8,242 nucleotides of DNA from Nitrososphaerota archaeon (GTDB lineage Archaea; Thermoproteota; Nitrososphaeria; Nitrososphaerales; UBA183), in contig JAPCJN010000021.1 of assembly GCA_027886925.1 (NCBI GenBank), positions 17,403 to 25,644 on the forward strand. The letters are read 5' to 3'. Every line of letters begins with the position of its first letter. The first letter of the stretch is position 1. The translations under genes were made by a program, and so were the position numbers. The notes under the pieces were generated by a model. It ran no database searches. It worked only from the letters and a program-made list of their open reading frames with translations, and was not told the origin of the DNA. Positions 1 through 5,770 of the stretch are shown here, piece by piece.

Positions 1-96
1 CTTTCCTTGAAAGGGGCATTATCGTTGCATGAAAGCGCGGGTGGACTGAGCAAGATCCACATCGACATCGCAATCGCACAATTGCGAGTCCCATAA
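1..96 (+). CDS. Possible C-terminal end of an upstream gene (partial)
   Basis: The first reading frame is open from the left edge for 31 codons and ends at TAA (94-96). The peptide ends in HIDIAIAQLRVP and has no recognisable motif. Two of the three opposite-strand frames are also largely open here, so openness alone is weak evidence. The next gene starts on the same strand about 90 bases later. A 7-base inverted repeat lies just before the stop codon. It could be the tail of a real gene cut by the window edge, or chance. No function is proposed. Confidence 0.25.
   Translation, partial: LSLKGALSLHESAGGLSKIHIDIAIAQLRVP
68..87. repeat. Short perfect inverted repeat
   Basis: The arms tcgcaat (68-74) and attgcga (81-87) are perfectly complementary, with a 6-base loop between them. 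It lies at the end of the possible partial gene. No T-run follows, so it is not a convincing terminator. It may be chance. Confidence 0.3.
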
Positions 97-137
97 CAAA
101 CTAAGATCCCCTGTTAGTGACTTTTGCGAGCAGGAGG

Positions 138-146
138 CTTTAATAG
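138..146 (+). promoter_or_regulatory. Possible TATA box for the cysteine-rich protein gene
   Basis: The AT-rich ctttaatag follows a purine-rich caggagg, which could act as a BRE. It lies about 42 bases before ATG 184, implying a leader of roughly 15 bases. A rival box near 93-101 (ataacaaac) would suit leaderless start at TTG 124 instead, so the choice is not settled. Confidence 0.35.
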
Positions 147-183
147 TTCGGCAGTAGTCGATTTCTCAGGTTATAGTGACGTG

Positions 184-675
184 ATGAAAAGAAACGCTGT
201 TGCGAAGGTTACCGCGGTTGGCGTGCTTGCCGTCCTGATAGTAGGTGGCGCCCTCGGGATATACTTCTACACGTCGGCACCGTCGCACGGCCTCACGGCC
301 ACGAACAGCTCAACAACCAGCACTTCAGCAGGCAGCACCTCGCAAGCAACAGGCCCTTCTAGCGGCTCTCTTGATGCGAACGGGCAGCCTCAGGGAGCGT
401 GGGCTGATTACCTGGGTTACATTCCGGCAGGATATACTCTCGCGCCGCACTACCCCGGTGCGGCCGTGTACCCTTGTCCCGGTGGAATGGATCCCACCCA
501 GTGCGCTCAATTCAAGGCTTCATGCGGTAACGGCGTCTGCGACCCCAACGAGTCCTGCGCCACCTGTCCTATCGACTGCTCGGTCCCTGGACAGCTCACC
601 TGCGACCCATACACGGGACGGGCAGGGGCCCCAATCAGCATCTGCCAGATGGCCTTGAACGCGCCTGGTGGGTAG
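184..675 (+). CDS. Membrane-anchored, cysteine-rich exported protein
   Basis: Predicted 163-residue protein, anchored by one N-terminal helix and otherwise outside the cell. The N-terminus is basic (MKRNAVAK), followed by a hydrophobic segment at about residues 9-28. Next comes a Ser/Thr-rich linker (about 34-62), typical of a flexible, often glycosylated archaeal stalk. The C-terminal domain holds nine cysteines (98, 107, 114, 119, 125, 128, 132, 140, 154). Its core CGNGVCDPNESCATCPIDC (114-132) resembles a recurrent CGNGxCxxxExCxxCPxDC module of archaeal and bacterial surface proteins, probably disulfide-stabilised and possibly Ca-binding through its acidic residues. ATG 184 was chosen because it puts Lys-Arg just before the helix. 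GTG 181 and TTG 124 are in-frame alternatives, and 124 would add a 20-residue tail without obvious function. The linker and cysteine domain are clear from the sequence; the biological role is unknown. Confidence 0.8.
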   Translation: MKRNAVAKVTAVGVLAVLIVGGALGIYFYTSAPSHGLTATNSSTTSTSAGSTSQATGPSSGSLDANGQPQGAWADYLGYIPAGYTLAPHYPGAAVYPCPGGMDPTQCAQFKASCGNGVCDPNESCATCPIDCSVPGQLTCDPYTGRAGAPISICQMALNAPGG

Positions 676-949
676 GCTCGACAACCCGCCCATTTTGGGG
701 CCGTCTGTCATCCTTCTCCACAGTGAACTGAGTCTGCGCCGATATCGACGGGTTCAGCAGTTCCTTGTTTACGGGATTGACTTGAGGCTCGGCATGTCAG
801 AGTCCCAGCCCGGCCATTTGCGCCGGAACATCGCAGGTTGGCACGTTAACCTTTGGAGAATGAAGACATCATGAGGGGAAGGGTCTCGCCGAGAACGCAT
901 CTCTGGCGAGAGAATCCTTAATGCCTAATCCGGTTCTGGACCGCCCGCT
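676..949. other. Intergenic gap with one hairpin
   Basis: No convincing gene is seen here. Short open frames exist but lack domain-like composition or promoter support. A 7-base perfect inverted repeat, tctcgcc (884-890) and ggcgaga (905-911), sits directly upstream of the TATA-like box of the next gene. It could be an operator or a chance hairpin. Confidence 0.5.
916..924 (+). promoter_or_regulatory. TATA-like box for the SRPBCC gene
   Basis: The AT-rich ccttaatgc is centred about 30 bases before the TTG start at 950. This spacing predicts transcription starting at or very near the start codon, meaning a leaderless mRNA. The box matches consensus only moderately. Confidence 0.4.
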
Positions 950-1393
950 TTGCGCCTAGAGGTCTCCCATGTCGTGAAGGCCCCGCCTGAAAAGGTCTAC
1001 GCGGCATACACCGACTTCGAAGCGATGCCGAAGTGGTCGAAGCATCTGAGCTCGGTAAGAGTGACGAAGAGGGAAGGAGACACGGTCTACCTGGAGAGCG
1101 AAGGAGTCTCATCGACAGGCAGACAACGCAAGACCTTTGGAACCCTGAGGCTACTGCCTCTCACTCGGGTGGAGTCGGACTCAGAGACCAGGTATACGCG
1201 GTCGAAGAGGACTGTCGCTTTCGAAACGGTCCCGGAAGGAGCGGGGACCAAAGTGACAGCGACCCTCGATGTGCAGGTCAAGGGGCTTTGGGCCAAGGTC
1301 CTTAGCACGCGGGTGAGCAAGGACGAAGCAGAGTCTTCGGCCATGGAGGAGTTGCTGTCCTTCGCCCGATTCGTCGAAGGCTCTTCGCAATAG
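950..1393 (+). CDS. SRPBCC / START-like domain protein (polyketide cyclase/dehydrase type)
   Basis: A 147-residue cytoplasmic protein filled by one SRPBCC (Bet v1-like) fold, a helix-grip domain that encloses a hydrophobic ligand. The N-terminal strand and helix show the usual signature: VSHVVKAPPEKVYAAYTDFEAMPKW, in two parts at residues 5-14 and 15-29. Strands with GTLRLLPLTRVESDSE and TKVTATLDVQV follow (about 64-110), then a long amphipathic C-terminal helix (about 123-143). The length is normal for the family. TTG 950 is the only usual start codon between the in-frame stop TAA (926-928) and the conserved first strand, and a TATA-like box lies about 30 bases before it. The gene converges on the HAD gene with 66 bases between them. 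Ligand and reaction are not predictable: relatives include cyclases, dehydratases and simple lipid or ligand carriers. Confidence 0.82.
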   Translation: MRLEVSHVVKAPPEKVYAAYTDFEAMPKWSKHLSSVRVTKREGDTVYLESEGVSSTGRQRKTFGTLRLLPLTRVESDSETRYTRSKRTVAFETVPEGAGTKVTATLDVQVKGLWAKVLSTRVSKDEAESSAMEELLSFARFVEGSSQ

Positions 1394-1459
1394 CCGCTCA
1401 TCGGGGCGTTCTGTGCGATCGAGTACCCCGTTTGGCATCGAAGAAGAGGGCTTCCAGAA

Positions 1460-2113
1460 TCACCCATTCGACGGGGTCGTCGTCACGCTTGCGATGTCCT
1501 TCTTCAATTGTGCCAGGGTGGTGAATCTGAATGCCCAGCGTATCCCAGACTCCTTCGCGCCTTGGACGTTCACTTCCTTGTCGTCAATGAACGCGACCTC
1601 CGACGGCTCGGCGTCGATCTTTTCCAAGGCCCTACGAAAGGCCACGGGAGCAGGTTTGCAGCTGCCCAATTCGCACGAGGTTAGAATGCCGTCGAATTGC
1701 TCGTCCCATCCCGCCTTCCTCAAATATCTCGCATGGGGCAACGAAGTGTTCGAGAAAAGATAGACGCGGTGGCCTTTCTTTCGCAGTGACTGCACGAACT
1801 TGACCGCGCCGACCCGGGGCTTCACCAGCTGCGCGAAGGGCAGCTCCCAAAGTTTGTCGGGAGAGTCTCCCTTCCTCACGCCCTTCCCAAATCCGCTCAA
1901 GGCGTAAGTAAGAAACGCCCGCATCGAGACGTCGCCTGACTCGAGTCTCGGGAGCGTGCGGTCAAATTCCTTCCTCAACTTGGCGCGCGACACGCCATAT
2001 CTGTCCGCGATGTAGTCGTAGATGGGATTGTTGTCTTTCCACTTGATTAGGACGCCGCCAAAGTCGAAGACGAAGATTGGAAGCTTCGTGCGGGTAGACA
2101 CCTTCGAGCCCAT
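1460..2113 (-). CDS. HAD-superfamily hydrolase, subfamily IA-like phosphatase
   Basis: A 217-residue soluble HAD-fold protein, most likely a phosphatase of small phosphorylated metabolites. All four HAD motifs are visible: motif I FDFGGVL with nucleophile Asp17; a helical cap at about 25-95; motif II Ser121 in LFSNTS; motif III Lys153 in CKPAPVAF; motif IV FIDDKEVN with Asp177/Asp178. The residue two after the nucleophile is Gly19 instead of the usual acid/base Asp. That feature occurs in a large group annotated HAD IA variant 3, including YihX-like proteins, so another residue may donate the proton or activity may be altered. ATG 2113 is preceded by a good TATA-like box about 26 bases upstream. 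It is divergent from the six-helix membrane protein and convergent with the SRPBCC gene. Family membership is clear; the substrate is unknown. Confidence 0.9.
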   Translation of the reverse strand: MGSKVSTRTKLPIFVFDFGGVLIKWKDNNPIYDYIADRYGVSRAKLRKEFDRTLPRLESGDVSMRAFLTYALSGFGKGVRKGDSPDKLWELPFAQLVKPRVGAVKFVQSLRKKGHRVYLFSNTSLPHARYLRKAGWDEQFDGILTSCELGSCKPAPVAFRRALEKIDAEPSEVAFIDDKEVNVQGAKESGIRWAFRFTTLAQLKKDIASVTTTPSNG

Positions 2114-2134
2114 CCGCGTGCGCTCGACGAAGGT

Positions 2135-2143
2135 CGTTAAAGT
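2135..2143 (-). promoter_or_regulatory. TATA box for the HAD gene
   Basis: Read on the minus strand, actttaacg is centred about 26 bases before ATG 2113. This is the spacing expected for leaderless archaeal transcription, and purines lie directly upstream as in a BRE. Confidence 0.5.
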
Positions 2144-2281
2144 CTTGCGTCGAGCCTGTCAACAACAACACGAACAAACCCTATTCCTTGGACGATCACC
2201 ACAAGAAGGCCTATTTCGCCTGTTCTCTTGATCGCGACACGGACCTCCGACGGGCCGCTGCTCACTTGAAGTGTCTCGCCA

Positions 2282-2291
2282 CGTAAATACG
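2282..2291 (+). promoter_or_regulatory. TATA-like box CGTAAATACG before the six-helix protein
   Basis: The 10 bases cgtaaatacg begin 37 bases before ATG 2319. The identical 10 bases begin 35 bases before the start of the small protein at 3162. The element has inverted symmetry (cgta-aa-tacg), so it may be a TATA box combined with a regulator site. Confidence 0.5.
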
Positions 2292-2318
2292 ACCTCCGTC
2301 TGGGGGCGGGACGGGACT

Positions 2319-3020
2319 ATGAACAGGTACCTCGCGGCGTGGGGAGCCTTGATCGCCGCCGGTGGCGTCGCGATGTATTCCCTCCTGCAAGCTCTTGGAG
2401 CGGAGACGTTCTTCATGGCCGCGTTTTACATCCCGCCGGCAGAGGAGGTGGCTGCGGTCGTGGTCCTAGCTGGGGTTCTCATGCTGATAGCCAGCGCGAT
2501 CATCGAGTGGCCCAGATACGCTGCGGTGAGCAATGAGGTGGCTGCAAGATACTTCGCCCGACTTGCGCTCGTCAACTCTCTTGCGGCAGCTGTTTTCGCT
2601 TCCGCCATGCTCATCCCGCCTCTCGAACTCCCGATACTTTTCACAGAATGGCCAGGCATTTACATCGCGATAGCCTTCGGTTCGTTCGTGGGCTTCGGCG
2701 TGCTGGGGATGCTCGCGTGGGCCTTGATGTACCAGATGCTTCCCAACCTCTTCTCGAGGTCGTTTCTAGACCGTCGTTCTGTGATCCTGCAGCTGCTGCT
2801 CTCGGAGGTCGGCGTTTTCGGGGTATCCACCATCCTTTTCCTGGCTGGGTTCACCGGAGCATCGCTGGTGCACGATAGCCTTGCCGGCTCGGTCGTCATC
2901 GGCGCGTCGATGGAGTTCGCCGACATCCCCGCCGCCACGTCCATCTTCGTCGTGATAGTGAGCGTCTTCTTGGGAGCAATCAGCATCCTGGGCGCAAAGA
3001 AACACGCCGCACAACCCTAG
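2319..3020 (+). CDS. Six-helix integral membrane protein, possibly related to haem-copper oxidase subunit I
   Basis: A 233-residue membrane protein with six predicted helices at about 4-24, 44-64, 81-101, 114-141, 156-183 and 204-226. No enzyme motif is certain. By eye, the part from residue 114 on (helix, then MYQMLPNLFSRSF, helix, AGFTGAS, helix) resembles the last helices of haem-copper oxidase subunit I of the CcoN/NorB kind, which have a YxLP-x-x-xGR turn between helices. The histidines that bind haem and copper are absent; the only His are 185 and 229, both outside membrane segments. It could therefore be a cofactor-free relative or simply an unrelated membrane protein. ATG 2319 is preferred over an in-frame ATG at 2271 because the TATA-like box (2282-2291) lies between them. 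It is divergent from the HAD gene. The membrane topology is well supported; the kinship is tentative. Confidence 0.8.
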   Translation: MNRYLAAWGALIAAGGVAMYSLLQALGAETFFMAAFYIPPAEEVAAVVVLAGVLMLIASAIIEWPRYAAVSNEVAARYFARLALVNSLAAAVFASAMLIPPLELPILFTEWPGIYIAIAFGSFVGFGVLGMLAWALMYQMLPNLFSRSFLDRRSVILQLLLSEVGVFGVSTILFLAGFTGASLVHDSLAGSVVIGASMEFADIPAATSIFVVIVSVFLGAISILGAKKHAAQP

Positions 3021-3126
3021 ACGAAACAGCCCGGAACGGTCGAGTTCCCTCCGAAGGCGCGTTCGCGGGCGGACTTGGAGATGGCTGCACGAGATTACGT
3101 CTTTGCGTCAATGATTTGAAGGAATG

Positions 3127-3136
3127 CGTAAATACG
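3127..3136 (+). promoter_or_regulatory. TATA-like box CGTAAATACG before the small membrane protein
   Basis: The same 10-base cgtaaatacg found at 2282-2291 begins 35 bases before ATG 3162. Here the symmetry extends by one pair (gcgta-aa-tacgc). Spacing fits a TATA box with a very short leader. Confidence 0.5.
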
Positions 3137-3161
3137 CTCCGAAAGGCCGCGCCCTGAGAAA

Positions 3162-3329
3162 ATGAACAGCAAAATATTCATCTGGATAGCTGCAGCCCTT
3201 GCACTTGTCGGCCTGATAGTCAACGTCGCGGTCGACCTTGACAATGTCTACGACATGACGATGGCGACCCTGTGGGTCCTTACCCTGGTGTTCGCGTTCC
3301 TTGGCGCATACATGGGCAGAAAGTCCTAG
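3162..3329 (+). CDS. Small two-helix membrane protein (55 residues)
   Basis: The short reading frame starts MNSKIFIWIAAALALVGLIV and ends GAYMGRKS. It has two hydrophobic segments (about 5-24 and 33-51) joined by an acidic turn around NVAVDLDNVYDM (21-32), and it finishes with positively charged residues. This is the layout of a helical hairpin with both ends probably in the cytoplasm. ATG 3162 is preceded at the right distance by a TATA-like box identical to that of the six-helix protein upstream. Clean amphipathic pattern, charge balance and promoter make it a credible gene despite its length. It lies on the same strand, 141 bases after the six-helix gene, and may be a small partner of that protein. 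No named family was recognised. Confidence 0.72.
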   Translation: MNSKIFIWIAAALALVGLIVNVAVDLDNVYDMTMATLWVLTLVFAFLGAYMGRKS

Positions 3330-3448
3330 AAGCACGACTTCGATTCGCGTCCCGATTGAACCTGGCGTGGCTCTTGGCTTGCGCGTCGCCTCGGCTGAGG
3401 AGCGGCAGCCGATGGTTGCACAATCGGCGGGGTTGGTGGGAGATGAAC

Positions 3449-3469
3449 GTCGGGGTCTCCGACCCCGAC
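3449..3469 (+). repeat. Strong 9-base-pair hairpin
   Basis: The arms gtcggggtc (3449-3457) and gaccccgac (3461-3469) are perfectly complementary around a 3-base loop. A pyrimidine-rich stretch follows (ctctactccttt), without a true T-run. It could mark a transcript end after the small membrane protein gene or form part of a structured RNA. Confidence 0.55.
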
Positions 3470-3574
3470 CTCTACTCCTTTGCTTGAAATCTGAAGAGTT
3501 GGTCCAAAGCATTGACCCATTCGCTCGCATGCCTGCCGCCGCCGACGCCAAACGATAGCGAGGAGGGACTGCGA

Positions 3575-3601
3575 GGTTTATCTTCCCGAACGTTCGCGAA
3601 C
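3575..3601 (+). promoter_or_regulatory. Probable transporter promoter with overlapping palindromic operator
   Basis: A TATA-like ggtttatct (3575-3583) is followed immediately by two overlapping perfect palindromes: cgaacgttcg (3587-3596) and gttcgcgaac (3592-3601). With the usual 25-base spacing, transcription would start near 3604, so the palindromes lie between the TATA box and the start site, where archaeal repressors commonly bind. This would give the MFS transporter gene a leader of about 75 bases, unlike the other genes here. The palindromes are seen directly; promoter and operator roles are inferred. Confidence 0.45.
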
Positions 3602-3615
3602 CCTTGGTAGAGAGG

Positions 3616-3669
3616 ATGTCCCTGACTCTGATGCCTTCAAGGCGCACATCGGGCCGCCGCACCATCTGA
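3616..3669 (+). CDS. Possible 17-codon leader peptide upstream of the transporter
   Basis: A short frame (MSLTLMPSRRTSGRRTI) starts at ATG 3616 and stops at TGA 3669, ten bases before the transporter's ATG. It lies wholly within the inferred transporter leader. It is basic and has no recognisable motif. It could be an upstream regulatory frame affecting transporter translation, or chance. Confidence 0.15.
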   Translation: MSLTLMPSRRTSGRRTI

Positions 3670-3679
3670 CGGTGTCCAG

Positions 3680-4978
3680 ATGGCCGTCGAGAAGGATGGA
3701 AAGAAGGCCGGATCAGGAACCCGCTGGTTCTACTCACAACTTCCGGTTGACATAGCAGCAGGGCCGGTCGGCACGCTCATCCAGCTCTACATCCTTGAGC
3801 TTCACGGCACCGTGATTGACGTGGGGCTCGCCGTCACGCTCTACAGCGCGGTGAGCATCCCCGCTGCGATCCTCTGGGGGTTCGTGACCGACCGCTTCCA
3901 GAGCAGGAGGTCCATCATAGTGCTGAGCGCGGTCGCCGTTTCAGGGAACCTGATCCTTCTCCCGGTGGCGAGGAGCATATCGGGGGCCGCCCTCATCTAC
4001 GCGCTCTTCTCCCTGGTCTCCTCTGCCTCTGCGACGCCCGTCAACCTCCTCATCCTCGAGACCCAGCCAAAGTCGCGCTGGGCATCCGCCTTCGCTAGGT
4101 TCTCGATGGTGTCGAGCGTCGGAACGACACTGGGGCTGGTGCTGAGCGTCGCGTGGACAAGCTTCCTCCCGGTCTCGCTCTTGGTCATCCCGCTCTCCGT
4201 CCTCTCGCTGGTGTCTGCGCTCCTATCCTTCCTGATGATCAAGGACCCTCCGTTCTCGTTCGAGGAGGAAGTCATCGTCATGCAGAAACGCAGCCTGCAA
4301 CAAAGGCTCCTGAGAATCCCGCTCGTGTTCCTTCGTCTCCCTAGGCTCGTCGATTTCAAGGCGGTCTTCAACGGCCTCCAAAATACTCTGACGAGGCAGC
4401 TCCCCCTGCTCTATCTCTCGATATCCGTGTTCTATGTCGCTAGCGGGTTGTTCAACACGTCCCTCGTGCCCTCACTCCACGCCGCAGGGCTAGGCGAGAG
4501 CCTGATCTTCTTCGTGACGATGGTCGCCATAGTCGTGCAGACGGTCTCGTTCTACGTCGCCGGACCTCTCGTCGAGAGGAGGGACTTGAGGATGTCCGCG
4601 GTGGCGGGGCTCCTCATCAGGTCGGCCTGCTACGCGGGCATCGGAATCCTCGCGGGCTTCGCCAGCGGTCCTGCCTTTTTCGGCGGGACGCTGATACTCT
4701 ACCCCATCGCCGGTGGCTTGGCTTTTGCCATCTACTACACGTCATCCAACACCATGATCTTCAACACGCTAGGCGCCAAGAGCCAGGGGTCGAGGTTAGG
4801 CGTCTACAGCGCGCTTGTAGGGGTCGCGACGATGATCGGGTCGTTCGTCTCGGGCTACGTTTCGTTTTATTTCGGGTTTCTGGCTACATTCCTTCTGGCA
4901 GGAGCCCTGCTGGTGGTCTCTGCGACTTTGATTCCCACTTTCTTGATGAAGACGCAGGAGGGTACGCCGCCCTCATGA
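3680..4978 (+). CDS. Major facilitator superfamily (MFS) transporter
   Basis: A 432-residue, 12-helix secondary transporter of the cytoplasmic membrane. Helices lie at about 24-42, 46-68, 78-98, 102-126, 138-160, 164-187, 242-262, 272-296, 305-327, 334-356, 371-395 and 397-421. MFS motif A is visible between helices 2 and 3 as GFVTDRFQSRRS (67-78), with Asp71-Arg72 and the basic pair Arg76-Arg77. The charged central loop (about 188-240), containing FEEEVIVMQKRSLQQR, divides the two six-helix halves, and TM4-5 carries PKSRWASAFAR (130-140). Length is standard. No upstream in-frame start exists before the stop at 3629-3631, so ATG 3680 is secure; a weak ggtg lies six bases ahead of it. The last 95 bases overlap the end of the opposite-strand gene. 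Substrate is unknown; drug or metabolite efflux is possible. Confidence 0.93.
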   Translation: MAVEKDGKKAGSGTRWFYSQLPVDIAAGPVGTLIQLYILELHGTVIDVGLAVTLYSAVSIPAAILWGFVTDRFQSRRSIIVLSAVAVSGNLILLPVARSISGAALIYALFSLVSSASATPVNLLILETQPKSRWASAFARFSMVSSVGTTLGLVLSVAWTSFLPVSLLVIPLSVLSLVSALLSFLMIKDPPFSFEEEVIVMQKRSLQQRLLRIPLVFLRLPRLVDFKAVFNGLQNTLTRQLPLLYLSISVFYVASGLFNTSLVPSLHAAGLGESLIFFVTMVAIVVQTVSFYVAGPLVERRDLRMSAVAGLLIRSACYAGIGILAGFASGPAFFGGTLILYPIAGGLAFAIYYTSSNTMIFNTLGAKSQGSRLGVYSALVGVATMIGSFVSGYVSFYFGFLATFLLAGALLVVSATLIPTFLMKTQEGTPPS

Positions 4979-5585
4979 ATGACCCTGGCCGGGCTCGGCC
5001 TCGTGATGTCCCGCCGATACCGCCCCGGCGGTGTGCCTCCCGTTGCACGTAGAAGCCGGCGATGGCCAAGAGCACCGATATGATCGCGGCATAGAGGGGC
5101 GGGACCGCGAAGAATGCAAGCACCCCGTAGAGGATGACTCCTCCAAGTGTCGCGGTCATCAGCTCGAGGAGCTTGCTCGAGAAGGCCACCCCGATCACGA
5201 AGAGGACCACTCCGAACAGGACCGCGAGCACGAAGATGTGCGTCAGGTACGATGCGGCCAGGTAGCCAAAGTAACCGAGGGCGATGCCGATGCCCACATG
5301 CACCAGCAGGGTTCCGATGATGCCGCCGACAACGAAACCTAGGACCCCGCCTATGATGGCACCTATCACACCGAGAAACAGCGCGCCTACTGTGAGGCCG
5401 AAGGCAGCTCCCGCGAGGCCGGCTACGAGGAACGCCAGCCCCTTGATTACCGAGCGGCCCGCGAACATCAGGGCGAGCGACAACAGAAGCAGGATGATGG
5501 CGAAGACGACGTTGCCGGGGCTCGTAATCGCGGCGGGAAGGAACCCCGGGGTAACCTGCAGAGGACCAAAGCCTGAAGCTACCAC
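4884..5585 (-). CDS. Glycine-rich multi-helix membrane protein (DUF4203/TMEM198-like)
   Basis: A 233-residue membrane protein with about seven hydrophobic segments (roughly 25-43, 46-70, 70-95, 97-115, 116-136, 144-161, 163-181). The glycine-rich pairs around GLAGAAFGLTVGALFLG (56-72) and GAIIGGVLGFVVGGIIG (75-91) recall DUF4203/TMEM198-type proteins, where small residues allow tight helix packing. A polar, basic tail of about 50 residues follows (QREAHRRGG onward), and its last 31 codons are antisense to the end of the MFS gene, so the tail may be poorly conserved. The start is GTG 5585; no ATG lies in frame before the first helix. A TATA-like box lies slightly closer than ideal. Function unknown. 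The two genes are transcribed towards each other and overlap by 95 bases. Family match is by pattern only. Confidence 0.8.
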   Translation of the reverse strand: MVASGFGPLQVTPGFLPAAITSPGNVVFAIILLLLSLALMFAGRSVIKGLAFLVAGLAGAAFGLTVGALFLGVIGAIIGGVLGFVVGGIIGTLLVHVGIGIALGYFGYLAASYLTHIFVLAVLFGVVLFVIGVAFSSKLLELMTATLGGVILYGVLAFFAVPPLYAAIISVLLAIAGFYVQREAHRRGGIGGTSRGRARPGSFMRAAYPPASSSRKWESKSQRPPAGLLPEGM

Positions 5586-5600
5586 GCCACAGACTCGAAA

Positions 5601-5609
5601 ACTAAATCT
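5601..5609 (-). promoter_or_regulatory. Possible TATA box for the glycine-rich membrane protein gene
   Basis: Read on the minus strand, agatttagt is centred about 20 bases before the GTG start at 5585, slightly closer than usual. It would allow leaderless or nearly leaderless transcription only if initiation occurs at or just past the assigned start. Confidence 0.3.
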
Positions 5610-5750
5610 TCCACATAAGGGTTGAGCCGTGATCGGTCCGGAGGCCCCGACCTGCGGCCAAAAATCGTGGTGGATAGGGGTGGGGCAGCCATAGCTACCC
5701 CGCCGTCTCCCTACCCACTTGGGGAATACTGTAGGAACGTCTATACTCTG

Positions 5751-5770
5751 AAAGCTGATAAGCTTTATGA
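5751..5770 (+). promoter_or_regulatory. AT-rich inverted repeat overlapping a TATA-like box
   Basis: The perfect arms aaagct and agcttt flank a gata loop, and the second arm runs into ctttatga, a TATA-like box. No gene starts 25-35 bases further on. It may drive an unrecognised small RNA or a long leader of the hydrolase gene, or it may be a chance AT-rich patch. Confidence 0.25.

Larger units (their letters stand above)
3330..3679. other. 350-base gap with several hairpins and the transporter leader
   Basis: No convincing protein gene is seen. Open frames cross it on both strands but have irregular, Arg/Pro-rich composition. In 3389-3469 three possible hairpins follow one another: cctc/gagg (3389-3400), gccgat/atcggc (3408-3428) and a strong 9-base stem (3449-3469). 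The right-hand part holds the transporter's TATA-like box, palindrome and a 17-codon frame. The hairpin cluster could be a structured RNA or a transcript end, but it matches no RNA family I recognise. Confidence 0.5.

Noticed and set aside
668..874. Short plus-strand frame after the cysteine-rich protein gene
   Set aside because: It overlaps the end of that gene, has irregular composition, and shows no domain or promoter support.
3108..3737. Long minus-strand open frame of 209 codons
   Set aside because: It is antisense to the 55-residue protein and the transporter start, is Arg/Ser/Pro-rich without helix or domain pattern, and has no promoter-like signal.
3997..4371. Minus-strand frame of 124 codons within the transporter
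   Set aside because: It is a shadow of the MFS gene, whose helices and motif A are clear.
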